Below are positions 13,669 to 23,436 of a DNA stretch of 64,000 nucleotides, piece after piece; position 1 is the stretch's first letter; each line of letters begins with the position of its first letter. The stretch comes from JADGOV01 sp963814355. Lineage in GTDB: Bacteria; Actinomycetota; Actinomycetes; JADGOV01. Below the pieces are notes generated by a model. The model saw nothing but the letters and a program-made list of their open reading frames with translations, was not told the DNA's origin and did not search any database. Position numbers and translations under genes: made by a program. The stretch is from positions 1 to 64,000 of the forward strand of contig CAWFCZ010000022.1 of the NCBI GenBank assembly GCA_963814355.1, in the 5' to 3' direction.

Positions 13669-13784
13669 TGCCCGGCGCCGTCTACGAATGCGGCGAGTGC
13701 GGCGAGCGGACGCTCGAGCGCCGGTGCGAAGACTGCAACCAGTTCACCCGCAAACTCCGCCCAGGAGGGCCGTGCCCAGCCTGC
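13668..13784 (+). pseudogene. IS256 passenger zinc-ribbon ORF, cut by TnpAB-1
   Basis: An ATG at 13668 overlaps the transposase TGA (TGATG). It opens a small frame with CGECGERTLERRCEDC and, after CPAC, is interrupted at 13784 by the transposon. The four CxxC pairs suggest a zinc ribbon. The rest of the coding sequence (DEAILVAELLDQNQ) is stranded at 27531-27616. In copy B the frame has no stop inside the IS. Function unknown. Confidence 0.55.
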
Positions 13785-13884
13785 CTATTGACTGAACTAC
13801 TTGAAGTGTCCTAGCAGGTCAGGGGGCAAATCGCCGGGGGCGCGTCCCACACTTCGGCTTGAGCAGTCGCTACGGTCCGGGCTT

Positions 13885-15122
13885 GTGATCGAGCAGAACG
13901 CGGGCGCTGAGTCTCCGCGGGATCTAGCCAGTCTGGTCGTGGCGCAGGCAGGCTCACTTCGGGAGACCGGCGATCCGTGGGCGCCGTGGCGACTGGTCGA
14001 CCCGGACGGTTCGACCGTGGAAGCGGTGACCGTCTTCCTGGCGGACCTGCAGGCGGCCGGACGCTCGCCCGCCACGCTGCGCTCCTACGGGATGGACCTG
14101 TTGCGGTGGTTCCGGTTCCTATGGTCGGTCGGGGTGGTCTGGGACCGGGCGACGAGGGCCGAGGCCCGAGACTTCTGTCGCTGGCTGCAGTCGGCTGCCA
14201 GACCGGCCCGGGTGCACTGGCGCCGGCGAGACGACGCGGGAAGCGCATCGCCGGGGCGTGTGTCGTTCAATGCGCCGTACTCGGCCTCGGTGCAGGCGCA
14301 CAACGAAACGGTGCTGCGCAGCTTCTACGACTTCCACCGCGACGCCGGCAGCGGGCCGGTGCTCAACCCGTTCCCGCTGGACCGTTCCCGCCGTGGTGGG
14401 CGGGCGCACGCCCATCACAACCCGATGGAGCCTTCTCGCGAGGAACGCAGCGGCCGTTACCGGCCGCGGCTCGCGGGCCGCGGGCCGTTCCGGATGAGGG
14501 GTTCAACCAGATCTTCGCCCGGCTGCCCTCGCATCGCGACCGGGCGCTGGTGGCGTTCTACGTCTCGACCGGGGCGCGGGCCTCGGAGCTATTGTCGGCC
14601 ACGGTGGGCGGGGTCGACCCGGGCCGGCAGTTGATCTCGGTGGTTCGCAAGGGCGGCCGGGCGACCCAGGAGCTGCCAGCGTCTCTGGACGCGTTCGTGT
14701 GGCTGCGGCTTTATCAGGTGGAGATGGAGGGGCTGATTCCGCGGGGGGCCCGGCAGCCGCTGTGGTGGACGTTGCGCCCCCCAACCCGCCCGCTGACTTA
14801 CCACGGTGCGCATCGCATGTTCGAGCGGGTCAACGAGCGGGCGGGGACCGCGGCGACGCTGCACTCGCTGCGCCACACCGCGGCCTACCGGATGGCCGAG
14901 GACCCGGCCCTTCCGCTCACCGACGTCCAGTCCGTGTTGGGCCACGCCCAGCTGACCACGACCCAGATCTACCTGACCCCCCGCAAGGAGGACGTGATCC
15001 GCCGGCTGCTGGCCCATCACGCCGAGCAGACCCGGCGGGCGGCCGAGCGGGTGAGGCCACCAGCTGCTGCCGGCTACCGGCCCGAGGCGCTTGAGGTGCT
15101 GTTCGGCACGGCCGCGCGGTGA
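13885..15122 (+). pseudogene. TnpAB-1 gene 1: tyrosine recombinase, frameshifted
   Basis: The paralogue at 25917-27164 is intact and shows the expected sequence. This copy starts at GTG 13885 and matches through FYDFHRDAGSGPVLNPFPLD and HAHHNPMEPS. It loses frame near 14490 (after GRYRPRLAGRG) and resumes in the next frame as VPDEGFNQIFARLPSHRDRA. Catalytic boxes remain: STGARASELL (Arg), LHSLRHTAAYRM (His-x-x-Arg), VLGHAQLTTTQIYLTP (His and nucleophilic Tyr). A one-base change would restore it. The stop overlaps the start of gene 2 (GTGA). Confidence 0.85.
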
Positions 15123-16626
15123 GCGTCGACATCGTCCAGAGTCCCATGTCGATAGCGCCAGCAGACCGCGGTCCAGCGCCGCCGCGGTGGGCGCCGCTGG
15201 GCGAGTTCCCCCGGCGTCCGACGTCGGTGGCGTGGCCGGCAACGGAGACGAGTCGTGCCGAGGCGCTGACACGTTTCGGCGCGGCTCCGTTCGCCGCCGC
15301 CAAGCCGAGCGAGCAGCATCGGCGCTGGGTCGCGGCGGGCCTGCTGCTCGACTGGCTGGCGGCCAACCCGGGAACGACTTGGCAGCAGCGATGGTTGACG
15401 AGCGAACCCGACGTCGCGGGCGTTCGCTGGCGGCAAGTGCTTGGCAGGTGGCTGACCGAGCACGGCCACCAGGTGAGCTGGCATCGGGACTTCTTGTCCG
15501 TCGCGCTGCGGATCGCGATCAGCGCCGACCTGGTGCGCCCGTCGCTGTCTTGGCTGCTGTCCGGGGCGATGGGCCGCGGAGCGTTGGCCCGTGTCTTGGC
15601 CGCCTCCCGCGATCCGGGCGGGTTCGCTGCGCTGCGGGCGCACGGCGCTGCCAACTCCGAGGTGTCCGAGCGTGCCGTCGACCGGATGCTGCACCGCAGT
15701 TCGTTGATCATGGCTGCCAAGGGCGGCGTCCTCGCCGAGATCACCGTTGGCGACGTGGTCGAGCTGCTCGACGCCGAGTCCGCCGCGCACGGCCACCCGG
15801 GCGATGGCACCACGGTCTTCTACCGAACCCTGCACCAGATGGGCATCCTCGGCGAGCACGCGCCGTCGTCGCTGCGCCAGCTGCGGACACCCGGCCAGCG
15901 CACCCCGGATCAGATGATCGACCGATACAACCTGGCGTGTCGCCCGGTGCGCGATCTGCTGGTCGACTACCTGAAGGAGCGTCAGCCCGCGCTGGACTAC
16001 AACAGCCTGGAGTCGCTGGCCAACTCACTGGGCAACCGCTTCTGGGCCGACCTGGAAGCCCACCATCCCGGCATCTGCAGCCTGCACCTGCCCGACGAGG
16101 TCAATCGCGGCTGGAAGCAGCGCCTGCAGACCACGACCAAGAAGGTGCGAACCGACACCGGCAAGAGCACCCAGGTCGTCGTCCCGCGGCTGAGTTACCG
16201 GGAGTGCCTCACCCCGGTACGCGCCTTCTACCTGGACCTGGCGCACTGGGCGGTGGAAGACCCGGGCCGCTGGGCGACCTGGGTGGGGCCCTGCCCGATC
16301 AGTGAGGAGGAGGGCGTCCTGCGCAAGATGACGCGGCAACGCAAGGCGCGGATGGACGCGCGTACCCGGGAGCGGCTGCCCGCGCTGCCCGTCTTGGTGG
16401 CCGCCCTCGACCGGCACCGCCAGGACAGCACGGCGCTGCTGGAGGCGGCACGACGCGCGCAACCGGGAGACGCGTTCGTGGCGGCCGGGTCGGTCTTCAC
16501 CGGCCGAAGCCGAGCCGACGGCGTCTGGGCCGAGGATGCCACCGGCAAACGCCGCAACCTGTCCCGTGAAGCGGAGCTTGCGTTCTGGGTCTGGGCGATC
16601 GTGGAAGTGCTGCGCGCCACCGGGAT
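15119..16626 (+). pseudogene. TnpAB-1 gene 2: large tyrosine recombinase, N-terminal segment
   Basis: First of three pieces of a large recombinase homologous to the 826-residue protein at 23437-25917. About 502 residues are present, including RPVRDLLVDYLKERQPALDY, VRAFYLDLAHWAVEDPGRW and GVWAEDATGKRRNLSREAEL. The piece ends at EVLRATG, immediately before the box I Arg region, where the Tn554-like element is inserted. The next piece (from 22707) continues in frame as IRIEELLELSHHSL if the insert and one AT are removed. Few other lesions were seen in this gene. Confidence 0.88.
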
Positions 16627-16746
16627 GTTCTCCGGGGGTCAGCCGGCGAAGGGCGATCTGCTGTGGGAGTTTCCCCTTTGCTCATAAGCTGATTGCCGAA
16701 CGTTAGCGTGCACGACAGGTGTCGTGCAAGCGCGACTCGCGGCGTG

Positions 16747-17301
16747 TCATCGTGTCGCGGTGTTGAGTTGGGTCATGAGTTCGCGGTTGGCGGCACGCGC
16801 GGCGGCGAGGTCCTGGTCGCGTTCGGCGAGTTGAAGCTGCAGGTCGATGGTCTGCTGTTCGAGGTGGTTGATCTTCTGGTTGAGGGCGTCGATGTCGGCG
16901 GGGACGCCGAGTCCGGACTCGCGCCAGGCCTGCTCACCGAGCGTCTCGGACAGGCGTTTCTCCAGTTGCCGGATGCGGCTGTTCAGTCGGGTGGCGCGTT
17001 GGTCGGCGGCGAGCAGGTCGGCTTGCAGTGAGGCGCGGGTGACGGCTAGCCCGGGTGCGGTGGGGGGCGGGGTGGCTTCGAGGGCGTGGATCTGGGCGAG
17101 CAGGTCGCGGTGGCGGTAGAGGAAACTGCGGTCGACCCCGGCGGCTCGGGCGATGCTCGAGGCGCTGATCTCGGTGCTGTCGGTGGCGGCTCGGGTTAGC
17201 GCGGCGGCGACGCGCTGGCGTCGGCGAGTCGAGTCGGCTTGCCGGCCTCGCATCATCGGGTTGGTGCGGTCGTGATCGGTGCCTGGAGTGTTGCTGGTCA
17301 T
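16747..17301 (-). CDS. TnpC-like (DUF6262-type) transposon protein
   Basis: A 184-residue protein starting at ATG 17301, overlapping the tnpB stop (ATGA). Residues about 25-75 resemble a helix-turn-helix with SSIARAAGVDRSFLYRHRDL. The C-terminal half is a Leu/Gln-rich coiled coil (INHLEQQTIDLQLQLAERDQ). This fits the third gene of Tn554-like elements (DUF6262 in recent annotation), thought to help the two recombinases. The longer frame upstream is a shadow of tnpB. Confidence 0.75.
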   Translation of the reverse strand: MTSNTPGTDHDRTNPMMRGRQADSTRRRQRVAAALTRAATDSTEISASSIARAAGVDRSFLYRHRDLLAQIHALEATPPPTAPGLAVTRASLQADLLAADQRATRLNSRIRQLEKRLSETLGEQAWRESGLGVPADIDALNQKINHLEQQTIDLQLQLAERDQDLAAARAANRELMTQLNTATR

Positions 17302-18288
17302 GCGGTGGCCTCCGGGTGGATGTCTGACGTGGCGGCGCGGGTGGTCGGCATGCCGAGGGACACGGCGCGGTGGCGGCGCATCACGGTGACCGCCTCCTCG
17401 ATGGCGGCGCGGTCGGTGTCGTTGGCCTGGCTGAGGTCGCCGTTGATGCGGCTGATGAGCGCCCGGATCCGGGTGATCTCCTGCTGGCTGGGGGTGGCGT
17501 CGGCGCGGGCCCACTCGTCGACACCGGCGATGGCCGCGGCGAGGCGTTCGCGGGTTTGGAGCAGGTCGTCGAGATAGCCGGTGAGGTCGAGCAGGTAGGA
17601 CACGTCGGTGCGGAAGTGGTCGCAGCCGGCGCAGCGGAACCGGACCGGGCACGCGCCGCCGCCGGCTTGCACGTTGGACGGCTCGGAGCACCGCCCGTAG
17701 GGGACGGCGACCTCGCCGACGGCGTAGCGGGCGTGTTCGGAGTCCAGCAGCGCGGTGGCCTCCCGCCAGATCCGGTTGCCGTGGCGGTCGAAACTCATCG
17801 CGGTCACCGTGTCCACGGCGGCGCGGCGGCGGTCTTCCCCGACCCGGTAGTACCCCCGGGTGACGTCCAAATTCCGATGATCGAGGAGTTCGGCGAGGAC
17901 ATCGATCCCGACGCCGGCATCAGCGTGGCGCTGGGCGTAGCTATGCCGATAGGCGTACGACACGATGCGGCTGGTGTCGAACTCGGTGCCGTCCCGGCCG
18001 GACAGCCCCAACCCGTCGGCCCATTCCCGATGCCTGTCGCCGAGCATCGCGATGCTGATCGGTTTTCGCCCGTCGGGGTTGCGGCGCGGTGAGGGGAGGA
18101 GCTTCAGTTCGCCGGCCGGCGTGTCGGGGAACCGTTCCCGCACCCGAGCTTGCTGCGCGGTGATCACCATGGCGGTGGCCTCGTTGATCGGTAGCCGTCG
18201 GGCGAGGCGGTCGGCCTTGGCGTTGTCATAGACCAACACGTGCCCGCCGTCGGTGTCACGGTGGAGGCAGTCCAGCGCAGGTTGAGGA

Positions 18289-19902
18289 GTAGCCATTCAG
18301 CAGGGTTCGGGGGCGGGTGGTAGCCGGGCGCCGGTGGTGAACAGCTGGTTGAGCACGTCGAGGGTGTCCAGGCCCCATTTGGTGCCGGTGGACAGGTAGG
18401 ACTGCACGACGGCGAAGTCGGCGATGCCGGCGAGGGTGCGCCAGCAGCCCCCGGAGGTCCGTTGTTGGATCTTGACCGGGCGGAGATCGCGCTCTGCTTG
18501 GTTGTTGGTGAAGGGCACGGCGAGGTCGACCACGAAGCGCAGGATCATGTCTTCGTGGTCGCGGAAGCGTCGCGCCAGGGTGAGCGCGTCACGGGTCAGC
18601 GGTCCGGCTCGGGGGGTGTTGTCGGTGATGCCTTTGGCGACCGCGCCGCGGTAGTGGTTGCGGATCCGCCGCAGTGTTTCCGGGGCCAGGGCGTCGTTGC
18701 CGGCGGCGCGGGCCGCGGTCGCGGCGTGGTGGGCGGCGGTGAGGGTGTCGGCCATCGCGGCCGCCCACACCTGCCCGTCGGGGTCGGCGGTGTGGAAGGC
18801 CCGCAGGTCGCGGAGCAGATGCGCGCCGCACCAGGCGTGGTGGGCGTCGATCAGATGCGTGTAGCCGGCGTAGCCGTCGCGCACGATCGTGCCGGCGTAG
18901 CCGTCCAGCACGCCGCCGGCGTCGATGTCGGTCTTGGCGCGCCCGCCGGTGTGCATGACGGTCAGGAACTCGGTGGCCGCGACGTGGACGTATTCCAGGC
19001 CGCCGCCGGCGCGGCCCGGGGTCTCATCGGCGGGCAGCAGCCGGCCTGGCGCAGCAGCGCCAGGACCCGGGGCAGAAACGTGTGCTCCAGCAACGCGGCG
19101 GCCCGGTGCCGCACCGTGGCCATGAACCCGACGGAGACCGCCACGCCCACCAGGGAGCGCATCAGCCCGGCGGCGCGGGCCACCGGCAGATAGTGGGCGC
19201 ACAGCAACTCCGCCGCCCGCGCCAACACCCCGGGCCCGTACTGCGCACGGGCCGGCGCGCACGCCGGTGAAGCGCCGGTCGCGGCGGCCCCGCAGCCCGG
19301 GCAGGTCCGCGTGAGGATTCTGGTACTCGGTGACCCGCGGCGGGGGCGGCGGTTTCACGTCGGTGACCTGCCTGCGGATCACGCCGGTCTCCGGCGCCGC
19401 GGAAAGGTCGGCCCCGCAGCCCGAACAGCACACCGGATCGCAGCGGATGATCTCGTCCGGATCCTCGACCAGCGGCATCGTCGAGCCCGGCTGCCCGGGC
19501 TGCTTACCGGGCTTGCGCCCGGAAGCCTTCCGGGACGAGCGCCGCGGCGGCTTGCGGTACGGGCCATCCGAGGACGGCGGCTTGCTCGAGGTCGACGAAT
19601 CGGCGCCCAGCTGCCGCTCCAACTCCGCGATCCGCACGGCCTGCCCCTCCACCACCCGCCGCAGCTCGGCGTTCGCCGCCCGCAGGTCGGCGTTCGCTGA
19701 CTGCAGATCGCTTACCAGCGCATGCAGATCCTCCGCCGAGGCGGACGGCGACGCGGACGGGCTTGCGGGCACCAACCCATGATCACAACAGCGACAGCAA
19801 GATCAAGCCGACACGCTCACGAAAGGCGCACCAAACCATCCCGACCAGCAGGAACCGCCGCCCTCAGCGGTCGACCAGCGGCCGACCCTGCTGAATAGCT
19901 AC
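18289..19902 (-). mobile_element. IS66-family element inside tnpB
   Basis: Terminal inverted repeats read GTAGCCATTCAGCAGGGT at the left and, inward from the right, GTAGCTATTCAGCAGGGT. An exact 8-bp duplication GTTGAGGA flanks it (18281-18288 and 19903-19910), as expected for IS66. It carries a single transposase gene (tnpC-type) without the tnpA/tnpB accessory genes. Confidence 0.95.
18297..19775 (-). pseudogene. IS66 transposase with a central frame disruption
   Basis: The 492-codon frame opens with a Leu-rich coiled coil (LVSDLQSANADLRAANAELR). It has the SSKPPSSDGPYRKPPRR linker and a zinc finger with CSGCGADL, and it ends with NNQAERDLRPVKIQQRTSGG. Between about residues 155 and 255 the sequence is out of frame (Arg/Gly-rich); the true sequence there (CAHYLPVARAAGLMRSLVGV) lies in another frame at about 19030-19310. 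Two compensating lesions are implied, so it is probably inactive. The DETPG catalytic block is in frame again. Confidence 0.82.
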
Positions 19903-21386
19903 GTTGAGGATGTCTTCGGGGCGCCGGCCGGTGTCGATGCCGATCTGGGTCGCTGTCCGGACCTCGGCCGGGTGCAGGCTGTCCAGGTTCGCGCACAACA
20001 CCGTCATGATCTCCGCCGGCAGGTCGCGGCCCGGTTCGCCGCGGTGCGCTTCGGCGGGGATGTCGTCGCGGCCGAGCGCGACGCCGGGCAGCCCGGCGGC
20101 GACCCGACCGGGCCGGGTCAGGCCGAGTGCGCGGATCCCGGACAACGCGGCGCGGATGCTCCGGCAGATGGTGTTGCGGTGGTAGCGGCTGATCGTGCCG
20201 GCGGACTCCAAGTAGGCCAGCCGGTTGAGGAAGGCTTCGATGTCGGTCCGGCCTAGCCGTTCGGGCCTTTGCCCGTGGTCATCGCGGCCGCGTAGGCTTT
20301 CCGAGACCCGGGCCAGGGCGTTGACCGTCGTCCGTACGTTGCTGGCCCCGCCGCCGCGGTGCCGCGGCAGTTCCTCACCCGCCCATACTTTCGCGGCTTG
20401 GGCCAGCCACGGCTGGCTGATGCCGGTGAACGACAGCCTTCCGCGGTGGCCGAACAGGGCCAGGTCCCAGCTGTCGCCGGCCCGCTCACGGCCGGGATCG
20501 GTCAGCGCCCGCCGGACGTGGCGGACGATCGCGGCCAGCAACGCCCGGGCGGGCTTGCCGGGCACGACCTCGGCTGGGCAGGCCGCGATCTGCGGCGCCT
20601 GCCGGGCGCGCAGCGCGTCGCAGACCGCCCGCAGGGTCACGTCGAGGATCTTCGCCCCGCCGTGGACGCGCTGCTGAACGCCGAACAGCACCTCCGCCAC
20701 CACCAGCGGCGGTAGTCCCCGCAGGCTCACCTGCCCGCCTTCGGAGACCGCGGACTGGGTCTGCTGCCAGCGCCGCTGGTCGGCGTCGGGGTCGGCGGTG
20801 ACCGTGGTGCGCCACCGCACGTAATGGGTCGGGCAGTAGCCGTGCTCGGATTCGGCGTTGCGGCTGCAGGCGGTGACGAGGCAGGGCCCCAGCGGCGGCA
20901 GCGGCCGCAGCCGCGGGTCGGCGAGGAACCGCTCCAGCGAGGCGCCCGGCCGACGGCGGAACCGGCGCCGATGCGGCTCGCGCAACGTCGAGCGCGGCGC
21001 CGGTGACATCCGCTGACAGCCGGGTACCGCGCACCCGGCCGGGCGAACCGGGCGCTGCGGCAGCTCGAGTGAACCAGCGATCCGGTCCGGGCTCAGCCCG
21101 TCGCGACGCAGCCGCGTGAAGCAGTGCCAGCACACGCCTCCGGTCCCGCCGTGAACGGTTGTCGTGCATCCACCCACCCGGCACAGTGTCCTGCCCAGCA
21201 ACGGGTGGGCCGCCGGCAGCGACAGCACCCGGGCCGTCGGGTCCCAGCCGGCCTCGGTGAGGAACCCGGCCTCCAGCAGCCCGGCCAGCCGCCCGGCCTG
21301 ACCAGTCAACGACACACCAGCCAGTACGTGATCGAACCTCGCCGGGTCGGTGAGCACCGATACCGGCCGCGCAGCAGCCGCGCCGC

Positions 21387-22562
21387 TCACCGGGTCGCCC
21401 CGGCCTGCTCGCGTGGGCTGGGAACCAGGTCCACCGCGGCCCGCAGCCGAGCAGCGTCCGGATGCAGATACACCTGTGAGGAGGACACCGCGGCGTGACC
21501 GAGAAGGTCGGCGATCACGTCGATGCCGCAGCCGGCGTCCGCGGCGTTACTGGCGAAGGCGTGGCGCAGCTGGTGCGGACGTAACGCCCGCTCCAACCCG
21601 GCTCGCCGTGATGCCGCCGCGAGCAACTCACCGATCGCGTCCGGGCGCATCGGCGCGCCGATCGGGCCCCGGAACAGGTTCACCAACATGAAGTCACCGG
21701 CCGCCGCCGCCGGCACACTCATCCGCTCCAGAACGTAGGTGTCGAAAGCCTGCACGGTGAGGACGTCCAACGGCACGCTGCGCTGCCGGCGCGATTTCGC
21801 CCACGCCCCGTTCGGGTTATCGTCGCGGCGCGACACATGCAGGTGCGCCCGGACGACCCCGCAACCCAGCGCGCGAGAGTCGGTGAGCAGGTGCACGTCG
21901 CTACGGCGCAGCCCGCACACCTCGCCGCGGCGCAACCCGGCCCGGGCCATCAGCAGCACGATCAGCCGGTCCCGCGCCGAGCGGCACTCGGACAGCAGCG
22001 TGACGATATCGGCGTCGCTGGCCCGATCGACCGGACGCACGGGCTCGTGCAGCCGGTGCCAGGCCCGCAGCCGCCACCACATCCGCCCGTCGCTGTCACG
22101 AGCAACCTCCGGCAGGTCTCGGTCCCCGGCCACCTCATAAAACAGCGCGAGCAGATGCCCGCCCGCCTGCCCGACGACGACCGCATGCACCACCATCGCC
22201 CGCACCGCGGTCAGCACCCCGCTGACCCGTCGCGGCCCGCGGTACGCGACGCCGCCCGGGCCGGCCAGCACCACCGCCGTGCCCGCCCCGGCGGCCGAAG
22301 CGGACGGGCCGGCATGGCTAAGCCACGTCCTGAACAGCGCCAGCTGTTCCGCCCCGGCCTGCCAAGTCCGGCCCGTGCGGGCGCACCACCGCAGGAACAA
22401 CGCGATCGAGTGCGCGTAACTCCTCGTCGTCGACTCCGCACCATCGCGGCCGAACCGCACCTGCCGCAGGAAACCGTCCGCGACCGGCACCACAGCCAGG
22501 TCATCGTCCAACACCGTCCAGTACGTCGCGCCGGACGGCAACCTCACTGGGAACGCCCGCAT
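21387..22562 (-). CDS. TnpA-type tyrosine recombinase of the Tn554-like element
   Basis: A 391-residue recombinase from ATG 22562 (GGAAGG upstream). An N-terminal SAM-like DNA-binding region includes TTRSYAHSIALFLRWCARTG. The catalytic domain has RAGLRRGEVCGLRRSDV (Arg), RPHQLRHAFASNAADAG (HxxR) and LLGHAAVSSSQVYLHPD (His, Tyr nucleophile). All catalytic residues are visible, so the gene looks functional. It overlaps tnpB by 4 bp. An upstream ATG at 22655 would add 31 residues that look non-conserved. Confidence 0.88.
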   Translation of the reverse strand: MRAFPVRLPSGATYWTVLDDDLAVVPVADGFLRQVRFGRDGAESTTRSYAHSIALFLRWCARTGRTWQAGAEQLALFRTWLSHAGPSASAAGAGTAVVLAGPGGVAYRGPRRVSGVLTAVRAMVVHAVVVGQAGGHLLALFYEVAGDRDLPEVARDSDGRMWWRLRAWHRLHEPVRPVDRASDADIVTLLSECRSARDRLIVLLMARAGLRRGEVCGLRRSDVHLLTDSRALGCGVVRAHLHVSRRDDNPNGAWAKSRRQRSVPLDVLTVQAFDTYVLERMSVPAAAAGDFMLVNLFRGPIGAPMRPDAIGELLAAASRRAGLERALRPHQLRHAFASNAADAGCGIDVIADLLGHAAVSSSQVYLHPDAARLRAAVDLVPSPREQAGATR

Positions 22563-22706
22563 CCTGGGATCCTTCCGATCTCGTGATGGCTGGTGAACAA
22601 CTACCAGCCACGAGCACCCCACCCCCGGAGAAACGCCGCAGAACTCCACTCGCACGACGTCTCACCCAACGTCATGCAACAGGCAGCCGACCCCTGGAGA
22701 AGGCAT

Positions 22707-23394
22707 CCGTATCGAGGAACTCCTCGAGCTCAGCCACCACAGCCTGGTGCGGTATCGGCTGCCCACTACTGGCGAACTGATCCCGCTGCTGCAGATCGCC
22801 CCGTCGAAGACTGACAAGGAACGGCTCCTCGTGGTCAGCCCGGAGCTGGCCGACGTACTCGCCCAGATCATCAACCGTGTCCGAGGGTCGCTCGGCGCCG
22901 TCCCGCTCGTCTGCGCCTACGACGACTACGAACGGGTGTGGCTGCCACCGGCGCCCCGCCTGTTCCAGCGCCGGGTCAACGGCGAGAACCAGGCGTTCGC
23001 GCACAGCAGCATCCTGAAGATGCTCACCGCTGCGGTGACCCGAGCCGGCCTCGTCGACCCCGTCGACGGTCGGCCGCTGCGCTACACGCCACACGACTTC
23101 CGGCGCATGTTCATCACCGACGCCATCCTCAACGGCCTGCCCCCGCACATCGCCCAGGTCATCTCCGGTCACCAGGACATCAACGTCACCCTCGGCTACA
23201 AGGCGGTCTATCCCGACGAGGCGATCCAGGCTCACCTCGCCTTCCTGGCCAGGCGACGGGCGCTGCGACCCAGCGATGAATACCGCGTGCCCACAGACCA
23301 GGAATGGAGCGAGTTCCTCGGCCACTTCGAACGGCGAAAGGTGTCCATCGGCACCTGCGCACGGGCGTTCTCCACCCCCTGCATCCACGAGCTT
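22707..23394 (+). pseudogene. TnpAB-1 gene 2, middle segment (catalytic)
   Basis: Continues the large recombinase in frame with IRIEELLELSHHSLVRYRLP, PLLQIAPSKTDKERLLVVSP, YTPHDFRRMFITDAILNGLP (HxxR) and QVISGHQDINVTLGYKAVYP (His, Tyr). It stops at CIHE where TnpAB-2 is inserted. The downstream piece at 27244 continues the same frame once TnpAB-2 and one GCTT are removed. Confidence 0.88.
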
Positions 23395-23436
23395 ATCTGA
23401 ACATGATCATTCGGGCTGGTATGTCCGACTTGCGAG

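Larger units (their letters stand above)
17298..21390 (-). pseudogene. TnpB-type tyrosine recombinase, split by IS66
   Basis: The N-terminal part (21390 to about 19911) has a zinc-binding region with several Cys (CVTACSRNAESEHGYC and earlier pairs) and ends at the box I Arg segment GIDTGRRPEDILN. IS66 then intervenes. The C-terminal part (18280-17298) has VLVYDNAKADRLARRLP, YAYRHSYAQRHADAG and LDHRNLDVTRGYYRVGE with the HxxR and Tyr residues, then a Cys-rich tail. Besides the IS66, one base appears missing just downstream of the joint (expected LRWDCLHRD). The start overlaps the tnpA stop. Confidence 0.82.
16627..22706 (-). mobile_element. Tn554-like three-gene transposon inside TnpAB-1
   Basis: Contains tnpA, tnpB and a small tnpC-like gene, all minus strand with overlapping stops and starts, the Tn554 arrangement. 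It splits gene 2 of TnpAB-1; AT occurs at both joints (16625-16626, 22705-22706). Near the ends are imperfect inverted repeats: TTCTCCGGGGGTCAGC at 16628-16643 and, read inward, TTCTCCAGGGGTCGGC at 22701-22686. The element is 6.08 kb including an IS66 of 1.6 kb. Confidence 0.85.
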
